A stretch of 64,000 nt of DNA from Opitutales bacterium (lineage in GTDB: Bacteria; Verrucomicrobiota; Verrucomicrobiia; Opitutales; JABSRG01), in NCBI GenBank assembly GCA_028280845.1, contig JANQKZ010000024.1:1-64000 (forward strand), read 5' to 3'. Within the stretch, counting starts at the first letter, position 1. The number at the start of each line of letters is the position of its first letter. The notes beneath the pieces were generated by a model that saw nothing but the letters and a program-made list of their open reading frames with translations, was not told where the DNA came from and did not search any database. Of the stretch, positions 16,684 through 25,860 are shown piece by piece. The position numbers and the translations under genes were made by a program.

Positions 16684-18618
16684 ATGAAACCCTTTGATAT
16701 CCACCAGAAAGGCAACCCCCGGTTAGCTCTGTTCTACCCGATTGCTGGCTGCATGCTTCTGGTGCTGATTATCGTTTTAGGGTGGCGTCAGTTAGCCGAA
16801 TTCAATCAATACAAAGACCGGGAGGAGCTGCAGGCCCAACGCCGGATCATCCAGCCCGGTCCGCGAGGTGACATTTTCGACCGCAACGGCAAACTCCTCG
16901 TCGGCAACCGTCCCCGCTTTTCCGCCGTAATTTTCCCGGATGAGCTCAGCAAATTGCGCCGGGAATTCCGGCGAGAGTACATCCGCCGGGTCCGCGCCAT
17001 TCGCAAGGCACGTGAAGAGACCGGAGAGCACATCCCGATCGATGTAAATCAACTTATCTGGGAGTCCCGATCCGCGATTGTTCAGAACTACCTCGACGAA
17101 ATTAACTCCATCATGGGGTGGGATAGGACGCTAACCGTTAGTCAACTCCAACGACACTTCAGTCAGGAACTGCTCCTCCCCCTCACCCTCGTCCAGGATC
17201 TGGATCACGATGCCTATGCTAAATTGATCGAGCAGCTCCCGGTCAATTCTCCCGTTCAGATTTATACGGATAGTGCACGTTATTATCCATATGGCAGCAG
17301 TGCCGCCCATGTTCTGGGATATGTGACCTCAACTTACCTGGATGCCGAAGAAGAGAAGTTGCCCGGAGATGAACTGACCACCTTCAGCTTTAAGGGCAAA
17401 GAGGGAAAAACCGGTTTAGAACGCTACTTCAACGAATCGCTCAAGGGACAGAGCGGTGGAGAAATCTACCGGGTTGATCCCAGTGGATTTCAACATGAGT
17501 TACTGGAATCCAGGGAGCCCCAGAAGGGCAATAACCTCGTCATCAGCCTTGATATCGACCTTCAACAAATGGCGGAAGTCGCCATGGGACAAAAGATCGG
17601 AGCAGCCGTCGCCATTAAAATCGACACGGGCGAGGTTCTCGTGCTGGCCAGTAAACCCGATTACGATTTAAACCGCCTCTCTCCCTTTATTCCTACCTCC
17701 ACGTATCAGGAAATTACCGAAAATGGCGCTTGGCTGAACCGGGCAACGCAAGGCCTGTATCCCCCAGGCTCTACCTTTAAGCTCATCACCTCGATCGCTT
17801 CTCTGCGCCAGGGGATCATTGAGCCCGATACTGTGATTCATAGTCCCAAATATTTCCGGGTCGGGCGACGCCTCTTCCCCTGTCACAGCCCATACGGCTT
17901 CGGCGATATCACGCTCACCAAAGCCATCGCGGTTTCCAGCAACACCTTTTATTACAATACGGGAATTCAGACTGGTATCGACAATATCGCTGAAGAGGCT
18001 AAACGCTTCGGGCTCGACCAGCAAATTGAACTCGAAATCCCCTTTATGGCTCGACGCATGATTGTCCCCACGAAGGAGTGGAAAAAACAGGACGGTCGTG
18101 GAGGTTGGGTCCCGGGTGATACGGCGAATGTATCCATCGGCCAGGGCTTCCTCCTCACCACCCCCCTGCATATGGCCTGCTTCACCGCCTCACTCGGAAG
18201 AGGGGAGACCCACACCAAACCCACGCTCGTTCGGGTCCTGGACTCAGAATCCGGCGCTCCCGCTACCGATCACGGGGCCGACCTCATTGGCCTTTCCAAT
18301 GAAGACCTCCAAGCCGTCTATCAAGGCATGATCGATGCGGTCAATGGGGGAACCGCCAAATACACCCAACTTCCCTACCTGCAAGTGGGAGGAAAGACGG
18401 GAACGGCCCAAGTCAAGAAGGACGGCAAAGACCTGACCCTGGCATGGTTTGTCGGTATGGCCCCCATGGAAAACCCTGAGGTTGCCGTGGCTATCTGTAT
18501 TGAGGGGACTGACTCCGGGGATAATTATCATGGTGGATCCACCGCCGCTCCGATCGCCCGGGTCATTTTCGATGGCTACTTCCGCGATCGAATCACCCAG
18601 ATTGCGAATCGCCCATAA
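16684..18618 (+). CDS. mrdA: Penicillin-binding protein 2 (elongation transpeptidase)
   Basis: 644 residues. One N-terminal membrane segment (about 16-34), a PBP dimerisation domain (RGDIFDRNGKLLVGNRP onward) and a transpeptidase domain with all three active-site motifs: S363-T-F-K (PPGSTFK), S418-S-N420 (AVSSNTFYY) and K571-T-G-T574. It cross-links peptidoglycan during cell elongation together with MreBCD and RodA. No rodA follows within the window. A 78-bp gap with a heptamer array separates it from mreD. Confidence 0.94.
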   Translation: MKPFDIHQKGNPRLALFYPIAGCMLLVLIIVLGWRQLAEFNQYKDREELQAQRRIIQPGPRGDIFDRNGKLLVGNRPRFSAVIFPDELSKLRREFRREYIRRVRAIRKAREETGEHIPIDVNQLIWESRSAIVQNYLDEINSIMGWDRTLTVSQLQRHFSQELLLPLTLVQDLDHDAYAKLIEQLPVNSPVQIYTDSARYYPYGSSAAHVLGYVTSTYLDAEEEKLPGDELTTFSFKGKEGKTGLERYFNESLKGQSGGEIYRVDPSGFQHELLESREPQKGNNLVISLDIDLQQMAEVAMGQKIGAAVAIKIDTGEVLVLASKPDYDLNRLSPFIPTSTYQEITENGAWLNRATQGLYPPGSTFKLITSIASLRQGIIEPDTVIHSPKYFRVGRRLFPCHSPYGFGDITLTKAIAVSSNTFYYNTGIQTGIDNIAEEAKRFGLDQQIELEIPFMARRMIVPTKEWKKQDGRGGWVPGDTANVSIGQGFLLTTPLHMACFTASLGRGETHTKPTLVRVLDSESGAPATDHGADLIGLSNEDLQAVYQGMIDAVNGGTAKYTQLPYLQVGGKTGTAQVKKDGKDLTLAWFVGMAPMENPEVAVAICIEGTDSGDNYHGGSTAAPIARVIFDGYFRDRITQIANRP

Positions 18619-18876
18619 ATCTGCCCAATTAACTGGAAGTTTCTCCAGTTTACCTTTGGCTATCTATCTTGGCATCCAGCGCCCCTAGCACTGCCCATTC
18701 CAAAACTGTCATTTCGATCAACTGGGCAGCAAACCCCCTAAACCCTGAACAATAACACATCCCGAATCCCGAACCTCGCATGATCCGCTTCCCCGTAGAT
18801 AGACACTAGGCCCGCTCTCTTCTACGCCACCAGAACTATAGGCGATGGTGGGTTACATGCCACAATTCAAAATCCA
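18619..18876. other. Intergenic region with small hairpin and heptamer array
   Basis: AACTGGA (18631-18637) pairs with TCCAGTT (18644-18650), a weak terminator candidate after mrdA. Heptamers CATCCCG, AATCCCG and AACCTCG run through 18758-18778. Nothing else was recognised before the next start at 18877. Confidence 0.5.
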
Positions 18877-19488
18877 ATGGTTGCTACCAATTCTACTATG
18901 CTCCCCCTCGGAGCCCCCGCCCCAGAGTTTTCGCTCCCCGATGCCATTTCAGGGAAGACCTACACCTTGGCTGACTTAAAAGAGTCCAACGGCACGGTAG
19001 TGATGTTTATCTGTAATCACTGCCCCTATGTGAAACATCTCAAGGAGGCCCTCACCGATCTCGCACTCGACTATCTGGACCAGGGCATCGGTTTTGTCGC
19101 AATCTCCAGTAACGATGCGGAGGCCTACCCCCAAGATGGCCCGGAAGCCATGGCGGAGGATGCAAAACAGTTTCAGTATCCCTTTCCTTATCTCTTTGAT
19201 GCGGACCAGTCGGTAGCCAAAGCTTACAAGGCCGCCTGCACCCCCGATTTTTTTGTCTTCGATCGCAACACCGCCCTCGCCTACCGCGGCCAATTCGACG
19301 ACACTCGACCAAACCACCGCACCGCTCCGGATGGTGCCAGCAAGGGCGCCCGGACCACCGGACGTGACATTCGAGCCGCCCTCGATGCCATGTTAGCCGG
19401 AAACTCCATCCCTGAAGAAGCCCAGAAACCGAGCCTGGGTTGTAATATCAAATGGATCCCCGGCAACGAACCGGACTACTTCGGTTAA
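18877..19488 (+). CDS. Thioredoxin-fold peroxiredoxin-like protein
   Basis: 203 residues, no signal peptide. The AhpC/TSA-type fold is clear: APAPEFSLPDAISGKTYTL at the start, FICNHCPYVKH with a C-x-x-C pair in the position of the active site, and AACTPDFFVFD (the cis-Pro loop). This combination marks a common bacterial subgroup of thioredoxin-family proteins often annotated as redoxins. A further Cys sits near the C-terminus (LGCNIKWIPG), also conserved in this subgroup as far as I recall. Probably a cytoplasmic thiol reductant or peroxidase; substrate unknown. Confidence 0.88.
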   Translation: MVATNSTMLPLGAPAPEFSLPDAISGKTYTLADLKESNGTVVMFICNHCPYVKHLKEALTDLALDYLDQGIGFVAISSNDAEAYPQDGPEAMAEDAKQFQYPFPYLFDADQSVAKAYKAACTPDFFVFDRNTALAYRGQFDDTRPNHRTAPDGASKGARTTGRDIRAALDAMLAGNSIPEEAQKPSLGCNIKWIPGNEPDYFG

Positions 19489-19547
19489 ACCAGTGTTCCC
19501 CTCCCTTGGAAGCGGCCGGCCGGCCTCACTCCGCATAAAGGCTCACC

Positions 19548-21947
19548 TCACTTAGACCGCATCCGATAAACGCCATCCCAGTTCTCACCCGGGGGATGCA
19601 GCTTCATTAATTGGCATCTGGCCACCATGACCAGAGAGGGATTAGTCTGGATCCACTTGTCCTCGGAGGGATTAAACCGCTCGAGGGCCGAGGCTTGCTG
19701 GAAAAGCCCAAGGGCTTTGTCCCAGTCCTGTTGGTAGTAGCGTTGGAGGGCCGCTTCATAAAGCGATACACTCTCTACAACCTCTGAGCTCACCGCGCTT
19801 TTCTCCTCTATAAGCTCATACATTCCCGTTGGTTGGGACCGCCCCTGAACCTGGATTTTATCGAGGTGGCGAAAAAGGAGATTATCAGCCCCCTGAGCTT
19901 GGGCTAATTGATAGGTATCCTCAGCAACCATGGTATAGACTCCATAGGCCTTGGCGCTACTCTCGCAACGGGCGGCCAGGTTCACCGTGTCCCCCATCAT
20001 CGTATAATTGAACCGGGTTTCTGATCCCATATTCCCCACAATGGCAGGACCGGAGTTCAACCCGATACGCGTTGCCATCCGGTGCACAATCGGGGGCCAC
20101 TTTCCTGCTTCAAATTTCCACTTTTTCCGGAGTTCCAGTTGGCGCCGCTGCACCTTGACTGCGCAATCGCAAGCCCGTCGCGCATGCTCCTCGATCGGGA
20201 TCGGAGCTCCGAACATGGCCACAATGGCATCTCCGATATACTTATCCAGCGTCCCTCGCTCAGCCTGCAGCAAATCCGTCATCGAGGTCAGATATTCGTT
20301 CATGAGGGCGACCAGTTCCTTGGGTTTTAATTGCTCGGAAAATGTCGAGAAACTCTGAATATCACTGAAAAAGGCCGTTATGCTTTCTTCGTGGCCGCCC
20401 AACTGAGGCTCCTCCCCACTTTCAACCATCTGCTCCACCAACTCTGGGGAAACGTAGGTGCCAAACATGCCCTTGATACGCCCCTTTTGCCGTTCCTCCA
20501 CAAATAGTTTTGCCACAATTCCCACAAAGACGGCACTCGACGCCGCCCCCATTGGGGCGACCAATGGGATCACCAGATCGTGGCTCGCAAAGTAGATTAA
20601 TACCACGCCTATGAATCCCCCCAGGATAACCAGGGCTCCTGCCTTAAAGGTGGCGTTATACTTTCCGGAATAGATGGCGGACGCAACCGCCACAAGGGAC
20701 AACAGCAGGGTAAGGATGACTTCCCACGACCATGATAATCGATGGATGAACCGCCCCGAGTATAGGGTCTTCAATAAATTCCCATGCACCCCAACCTTCG
20801 GGACCTCTCGATCATCAAACGGAGTTGGAGCCAGATCCTGCAGCAAACGGTCCGTCGGACCGACCAGCACCAGGGCATCCCGAAACTGGGCAAAAAACGC
20901 ATCCGCCTGCGCAATTGCCTCCGGATTGTCTTCCTCGTTGTACAAAAGCCCATGATAATACAACTCCGCGATGCTGAACCGAGGGTTGAGATCGGATATC
21001 CACGGGCTGAACCAATTGACTTCCACCAACTGCTCATCCACAAGTGGAACCTCCAGAAGCACCTTTCCATCTTCATCCCGCACCTCCAGTCGATCGCCCA
21101 TCACATGGACGGCACTATCATCCAATCGCTCTGCTGCTAGAAACATCTCCAGCGTAAAATGGTGCAACCGCATCTCCAGATTCCTGGGCAACCGCGAGAT
21201 GACATTACCCTTCAACGCAATCTGGATTTCATCATCCGTTTCCAAAACCTCCGTCTCCAGCCCTCTGGCCTGGTAAACAAACTCCCGCCCATAGGCGATG
21301 TTCCGACTATGAACCGGCCCCGTATATTCAAAATACATCGGGCACCATCGCGGGATGGCTCCCTGGCTCTTCAGCTCATCCACACTGATTATTCCCATCC
21401 TCCCAATCTGCCGCCCCTGGTGGTAGTTGATCATCGGAAAGGACGGGCCCTCTGGATACGCATTGGTCGAAGCTTCCCTGTAACCCAGATACTTTAAAGG
21501 AGCCCGGCTAGGAATCATCATATGCCGCAACTGCACCCCCGTGTAATCCGCCGCCAACACCACCCGGTCCGGGAACCGATTGACCAGCGAAGCAATCGCC
21601 TGATCACTCTTAACGATATTCTCCTGAGGCACCATTTGAGACATGCTTTTCGGAGAAAATACGAAATCAAAGCCTACCACGCGCGCCTCCCCCAGCTCCA
21701 ACAGCATACCCCCCACGTCCGCAAAAAAACGACGATCCCAGGGACGCTCCCCCACCCAATCCAAGGCGATGGCTGCAGAATCCATATCGACGTAGATGAT
21801 CTTCGCCGGGCTCTCAATCGGGCCTCGTTGCCGGAATCGCCAGTCCATGGCCTCATTTTTCAACCCATCGAGCCACCCGATGTAGCTCAGGAGCAGCCAT
21901 ATAACCGGGATCGGAAAAAGAAGGATGTAGAGAAGACGTTGATGCAC
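19548..21947 (-). CDS. CHASE2-domain class III adenylate cyclase
   Basis: 799 residues, GTG start. An N-terminal membrane segment is followed by a periplasmic CHASE2 sensor domain (about residues 40-370; YVDMDSAAIALDWVGERPW, VVGFDFVF), then three membrane segments (about 400-480) and a class III cyclase catalytic domain (about 520-710). Metal-binding aspartates sit in AFFSDIQSFS and YIGDAIVAMFG. The adenine-selecting Lys is in TLDKYIGD and the transition-state Arg in GDTVNLAAR, so ATP is the likely substrate. The C-terminal ~80 residues resemble a TPR-like helical pair (LYEAALQRYYQQDWDKALGLF). It probably converts an unknown periplasmic signal into cAMP. Confidence 0.9.
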   Translation of the reverse strand: MHQRLLYILLFPIPVIWLLLSYIGWLDGLKNEAMDWRFRQRGPIESPAKIIYVDMDSAAIALDWVGERPWDRRFFADVGGMLLELGEARVVGFDFVFSPKSMSQMVPQENIVKSDQAIASLVNRFPDRVVLAADYTGVQLRHMMIPSRAPLKYLGYREASTNAYPEGPSFPMINYHQGRQIGRMGIISVDELKSQGAIPRWCPMYFEYTGPVHSRNIAYGREFVYQARGLETEVLETDDEIQIALKGNVISRLPRNLEMRLHHFTLEMFLAAERLDDSAVHVMGDRLEVRDEDGKVLLEVPLVDEQLVEVNWFSPWISDLNPRFSIAELYYHGLLYNEEDNPEAIAQADAFFAQFRDALVLVGPTDRLLQDLAPTPFDDREVPKVGVHGNLLKTLYSGRFIHRLSWSWEVILTLLLSLVAVASAIYSGKYNATFKAGALVILGGFIGVVLIYFASHDLVIPLVAPMGAASSAVFVGIVAKLFVEERQKGRIKGMFGTYVSPELVEQMVESGEEPQLGGHEESITAFFSDIQSFSTFSEQLKPKELVALMNEYLTSMTDLLQAERGTLDKYIGDAIVAMFGAPIPIEEHARRACDCAVKVQRRQLELRKKWKFEAGKWPPIVHRMATRIGLNSGPAIVGNMGSETRFNYTMMGDTVNLAARCESSAKAYGVYTMVAEDTYQLAQAQGADNLLFRHLDKIQVQGRSQPTGMYELIEEKSAVSSEVVESVSLYEAALQRYYQQDWDKALGLFQQASALERFNPSEDKWIQTNPSLVMVARCQLMKLHPPGENWDGVYRMRSK

Positions 21948-22150
21948 GGTACAGGCAGAGACAGAGCCGGCTTATAACACCAGCCCTGATATTGAGAATC
22001 ATTCCCCACGCCTTGTAAAAGCATTTCCCCCTCACATATTTCTATTCCTTTTCTTTTCTCCTCCCCCTTCCGGGGAAATGAAACCTTGAAACCCTGACGC
22101 GGTCTAGAAAAACTTCCGGTTTGGCTCCAAAAACCTGACCTTTCTGCATT

Positions 22151-23149
22151 ATGAGCACCTCACCAGTCAATTTAACTGAACAGAACGAAGCCGTCGCCCA
22201 GGCCACTCATTGGGTGCAGGACCTCAGAGAGGAAATTGCTCGGGTCATTGTCGGGCAAAAGTATCTCGTCGACCGCCTGATCGTCGGGCTCATTGCCAAC
22301 GGTCACGTTCTGCTGGAAGGGGTTCCGGGCCTGGCCAAGACCCTCTCCATTCGCACCCTGGCCCAGGGAATCCAGGCCCAGTTCCAGCGGATTCAGTTCA
22401 CACCGGACCTCTTGCCCGCCGATATCATCGGAACGCTCGTCTATAACCCCAAAGAAGGAAGTTTTTCCACAAAAAAAGGTCCCATTTTCGCCAACCTGAT
22501 CCTGGCCGACGAAATCAATCGCGCCCCGGCCAAAGTCCAGAGTGCCCTGCTCGAGGGCATGCAGGAAAAACAGGTCACCATCGGTGACACGACCTATAAA
22601 CTTCCCCAGCCTTTCCTCGTCCTCGCCACCGAGAATCCTATCGATCAGGAAGGCACCTACCCACTCCCGGAAGCCCAGGTCGACCGCTTCATGCTAAAAC
22701 TCAATGTGGGCTACCCATCCCGCGAAGAAGAACGCAAAATTCTCGACCTTATGGCCTCCACCTCGCCCTCCCTCGATGTCAATCCGGTCATTGACCTCGA
22801 AACTGTCATGAAGGCCAGGAATTTGGTCAACGAGATCTACATCGACGAAAAGGTAAGGGACTACATTGTCAGCATCGTCTTTGCCACCCGAACTCCAAGG
22901 GATTTCGGCCTCGACCTTGAATCATATATACAATTTGGAGCTTCCCCGCGCGCCACCATTAACCTGACCCTCGCCTCCAAGGCATGGGCACTCCTCGAAG
23001 GCCGCAGCTACGTCACTCCCCAGGACATCAAGACCATCGGCATGGACGTGCTCCGCCACCGCGTCATCCCCACCTATGAGGCCGAAGCCGAGGAAGTCAC
23101 CAGTGAAGATATCATCACCAAGATTTTTGAGACCGTGCCCGTCCCGTAA
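22151..23149 (+). CDS. moxR: MoxR-family AAA+ ATPase
   Basis: 332 residues. Walker A is GVPGLAKT, Walker B ILADEINRAPAKVQSALLEG, sensor 1 VLATENPIDQEGTYPLPEAQ with the family-specific form, and the arginine region EAQVDRFMLK. MoxR ATPases act as chaperones with VWA-domain partners. Here it heads a seven-gene set encoding DUF58, DUF4381-like, BatA, BatB/C, BatD and BatE proteins, all on the same strand with gaps of 25 bp or less or short overlaps. Confidence 0.95.
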   Translation: MSTSPVNLTEQNEAVAQATHWVQDLREEIARVIVGQKYLVDRLIVGLIANGHVLLEGVPGLAKTLSIRTLAQGIQAQFQRIQFTPDLLPADIIGTLVYNPKEGSFSTKKGPIFANLILADEINRAPAKVQSALLEGMQEKQVTIGDTTYKLPQPFLVLATENPIDQEGTYPLPEAQVDRFMLKLNVGYPSREEERKILDLMASTSPSLDVNPVIDLETVMKARNLVNEIYIDEKVRDYIVSIVFATRTPRDFGLDLESYIQFGASPRATINLTLASKAWALLEGRSYVTPQDIKTIGMDVLRHRVIPTYEAEAEEVTSEDIITKIFETVPVP

Positions 23150-23173
23150 ATCTTCCAATCTTCAATCCTCAAT

Positions 23174-24103
23174 TTGAATCATCTTTTGGACACAAAAGAT
23201 ATTTTAAAGAAAGTTCGTGCAATCGAGATCCGCACCCGGCGTATGGTGACGGATGCCGTCAGCGGAGCTTACCATTCCAGCTTCAAGGGGCAGGGTATGG
23301 ATTTTGAGGAGGTCCGCGAGTATACGCCGGGCGATGATGTCCGGTCCATCGACTGGAATGTCACGGCAAAAATGGACCGCCCTTTCGTCAAAAAGTACCG
23401 GGAAGAACGGGAGCTTACCATCATGATCATGTTGGACCTCAGCGCTTCGGGTTCATTTGGATCTCTGGACTATTCTAAACGCGAGCAGGCAGCCGAAATC
23501 GCCAGTGTCCTCGCCTTTTCCGCCACGCGAAATAACGACAAAGTCGGCCTCATCCTCTACACCGACCGGATTGAAACCTTTATCCCTGCCAAAAAAGGAC
23601 GCCGGCATATTTTACGTGTCATACGGGAAATGCTCTTTTTTGTTCCGAAAGGTCGACGGACCGATACCGTTCAAGCTCTCCAATACCTGAACCGCCTGGA
23701 GCGTAAACGCGCTGTGGTCTTTGTGATTTCCGATTTCCTTCAGGAATTGGATGGAGGTGTCGTGGGAGACCCGGATAACCCGGAACACCCACTTTACCGG
23801 AGCCTGTCCTTTACCAACCAACGGCATGATGTCGTCTGTATCCGGATCGAAGATCCGCGAGAGCGGGAAATTCCCAACGTCGGCCTGGTGACCTTAGAGG
23901 ACGCGGAAACCGGTGACCTCATTGAGATCGACACCCGTAAGCTATCCAACCGCATGGCCTATCGGAAACATAACCAGCTCCGCCTGGAGCAGGTCACCAA
24001 AGGCTTTCGACAGGCCGGTATCGACTCGGTCTCCATTTCTACGGGTGAGCCCTACATTGCCGCCTTGCGCGCCCTGTTTGAAAGGAGGAGCCACCGCTTA
24101 TAA
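23174..24103 (+). CDS. DUF58-domain protein (VWA-like)
   Basis: 309 residues. The DUF58 signature is present: HSSFKGQGMDFEEVREYTPGD, then DDVRSIDWNVTAKM, then KKYREERELTIMIMLDLSAS. This last part has a MIDAS-like D-x-S-x-S (DLSAS). Such proteins always accompany MoxR and are its likely substrate or adaptor. The start is TTG at 23174 (or the TTG 12 bp later); no ATG fits. It follows moxR by 24 bp and precedes the next gene by 3 bp. Confidence 0.92.
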   Translation: MNHLLDTKDILKKVRAIEIRTRRMVTDAVSGAYHSSFKGQGMDFEEVREYTPGDDVRSIDWNVTAKMDRPFVKKYREERELTIMIMLDLSASGSFGSLDYSKREQAAEIASVLAFSATRNNDKVGLILYTDRIETFIPAKKGRRHILRVIREMLFFVPKGRRTDTVQALQYLNRLERKRAVVFVISDFLQELDGGVVGDPDNPEHPLYRSLSFTNQRHDVVCIRIEDPREREIPNVGLVTLEDAETGDLIEIDTRKLSNRMAYRKHNQLRLEQVTKGFRQAGIDSVSISTGEPYIAALRALFERRSHRL

Positions 24104-24106
24104 GGC

Positions 24107-24820
24107 ATGATGCGTTGGAAATTCCATCTTCCCCTGGCAGGCCTCCTCATTGGCTTGACCGGACTCGCTTTTGCTCAACCTGCCGAGTCCCCCGAACCGT
24201 CGAACTCCGATGAACCGGCCCAGGCTGAACCCGTCCTCCCCTTGACCGGAGAGATTTATGATATTCACCAGCCCCAGGCCGTCCCTCGCTTCACGACACA
24301 AGATATCATTTTAATGGTCGGGGGGGCTTCCCTGGGAATTGGGCTCACCCTGGCCCTGATTATATGGCTCATACGTCGGCGCAGGCCCAGAGACCAGGAG
24401 GTATCCCCCTACTACGAAGCTCGCCTCGCCCTTCGGGAGGCCTCGGAATTTAAGCATATCGAATCGGTCAAACAATACTCGTCCGCCCTCTCGGATGCTG
24501 TCCGGGTCTACATCGAAAAAGCATTCGACCTCCCGGCGCCCGAACGGACCACAGAAGAGTTTCTCCCCGAAATCCAGGCGCATCCTATTTTCCGCGGCGA
24601 ATTGTCAGATCGACTCAAGGACTTCTTAAGCCTGTGCGATTTAGCTAAGTTTGCCCGGCAGCAAATGGATGGAGATGGACTCGCCCAACTTCAGCTCTAC
24701 GCCGAAGAGATCGTCGACAAGGCCCATCTGCAGCGCATGCAGATGGAAGCCCGCGAAAGCGATAGCTCCACTCCCCCTGCATCGCAAGCTCCCAGATTGG
24801 AAAAGGAGGTCGCCGTATGA
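24107..24820 (+). CDS. DUF4381-like membrane protein of the Bat cluster
   Basis: 237 residues. Signal peptide (FHLPLAGLLIGLTGLAFA), an acidic Pro-rich linker, one membrane segment (about 66-87, flanked by WLIRRRRPR) and a cytoplasmic helical domain. The cytoplasmic part has the DUF4381 pattern: YSSALSDAVRVYIEKAFDLPAPERTTEEF, written here by positions about 118-146, then FLSLCDLAKFA. These genes occur between DUF58 and BatA genes in MoxR clusters. The stop overlaps the next start (ATGA at 24817). Confidence 0.75.
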   Translation: MMRWKFHLPLAGLLIGLTGLAFAQPAESPEPSNSDEPAQAEPVLPLTGEIYDIHQPQAVPRFTTQDIILMVGGASLGIGLTLALIIWLIRRRRPRDQEVSPYYEARLALREASEFKHIESVKQYSSALSDAVRVYIEKAFDLPAPERTTEEFLPEIQAHPIFRGELSDRLKDFLSLCDLAKFARQQMDGDGLAQLQLYAEEIVDKAHLQRMQMEARESDSSTPPASQAPRLEKEVAV

Positions 24821-25860
24821 CCACCACCCAGTATTTATTCGCCGACCCCTATTATCTGTGGCTCTTACTCCTCATCCCGCTCCTTGCCCTGCTCCGGGGA
24901 ATGATCGGAAAAGCGGCTGCCGTCAAATTTTCCAGCACCGGAATCATTTCTAAAATTTCCAAAGGGAGAAAAAGCAAAGCCGGTGCCTTTCTGTTTCTCC
25001 TTAAGCTCCTGGCCCTGGCCTGCTTCATCGTCGCCCTGGCTCGTCCTCAAATTGGCCGAGGCCAGGAAACGATCCGCACCAAAGGCATCGACATCGTCCT
25101 CGCCGTTGACGTGTCCTTATCCATGCTGGGGCTCGACTTCACCATCGACGGCAAGCGGGATACACGCCTGGAGGCGGTAAAAGTCGTCATCGCCGACTTC
25201 ATTGAGAAGCGCCCCTTTGATCGTATTGCCCTGGTCGCCTTTGCCGGCGAACCCTATCTGGTCAGCCCTCTCACCCTCAACCATGATTGGCTCATGCAGA
25301 ATCTGGAACGGCTCCGTGTTGGCCTAATCCGTGAAACAGGCACCGCCATCGGGTCCGCCATTGGCATGGGAGTCAATCGGCTCCGCAACCTGGAAGATGC
25401 GGAGAGCCGCATTATCATCCTGTTGACGGACGGGAAAAATACTGCCGGCCAGATCAGTCCTGTCGCCGCCGCCGAAGCTGCTGCCGCCTTTGATACCAAA
25501 ATTTATGCCATCTCCGCAGGATCCAGTGATCGCGTCCTCGTGCCACGCATGGGACGAGATTACCAGATTTTCCGGAACGCCTCGGGGGAACCCATCGCCC
25601 AGGGATACGCTGAGTTTCCCGTCGATGAAACCACCCTTAAAGAAGTCGCCAATATCACCAACGCCAAATTCTACCGCGCCACCGATACTGAAAGCCTCCA
25701 GGCCATCTACGACGAAATCGACACCCTCGAAAAAACTGAAGTCGAGTTGCAACAGATGGCCCGCTTCGAGGAGCTCTTCCTCTACCCGCTCGGCCTCGGC
25801 CTCCTTCTTTTCGGCCTCGAGCAGATCCTTCAACAAACCCGCTTCCGCCGCCTCCCCTGA
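24817..25860 (+). CDS. batA: BatA-like VWA-domain membrane protein
   Basis: 347 residues. Two N-terminal membrane segments (about 9-28 and 52-76), a VWA domain (about 90-300) with an intact MIDAS (DVSLS in DIVLAVDVSLSM, TGTA, LLTDG), and a C-terminal membrane segment (about 322-340). This is the Aerotolerance regulator BatA layout. It probably sits in the inner membrane with the VWA domain in the cytoplasm or facing the MoxR/DUF58 partners. It overlaps the genes on both sides by 4 and 1 bases, suggesting translational coupling. Confidence 0.9.
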   Translation: MTTTQYLFADPYYLWLLLLIPLLALLRGMIGKAAAVKFSSTGIISKISKGRKSKAGAFLFLLKLLALACFIVALARPQIGRGQETIRTKGIDIVLAVDVSLSMLGLDFTIDGKRDTRLEAVKVVIADFIEKRPFDRIALVAFAGEPYLVSPLTLNHDWLMQNLERLRVGLIRETGTAIGSAIGMGVNRLRNLEDAESRIIILLTDGKNTAGQISPVAAAEAAAAFDTKIYAISAGSSDRVLVPRMGRDYQIFRNASGEPIAQGYAEFPVDETTLKEVANITNAKFYRATDTESLQAIYDEIDTLEKTEVELQQMARFEELFLYPLGLGLLLFGLEQILQQTRFRRLP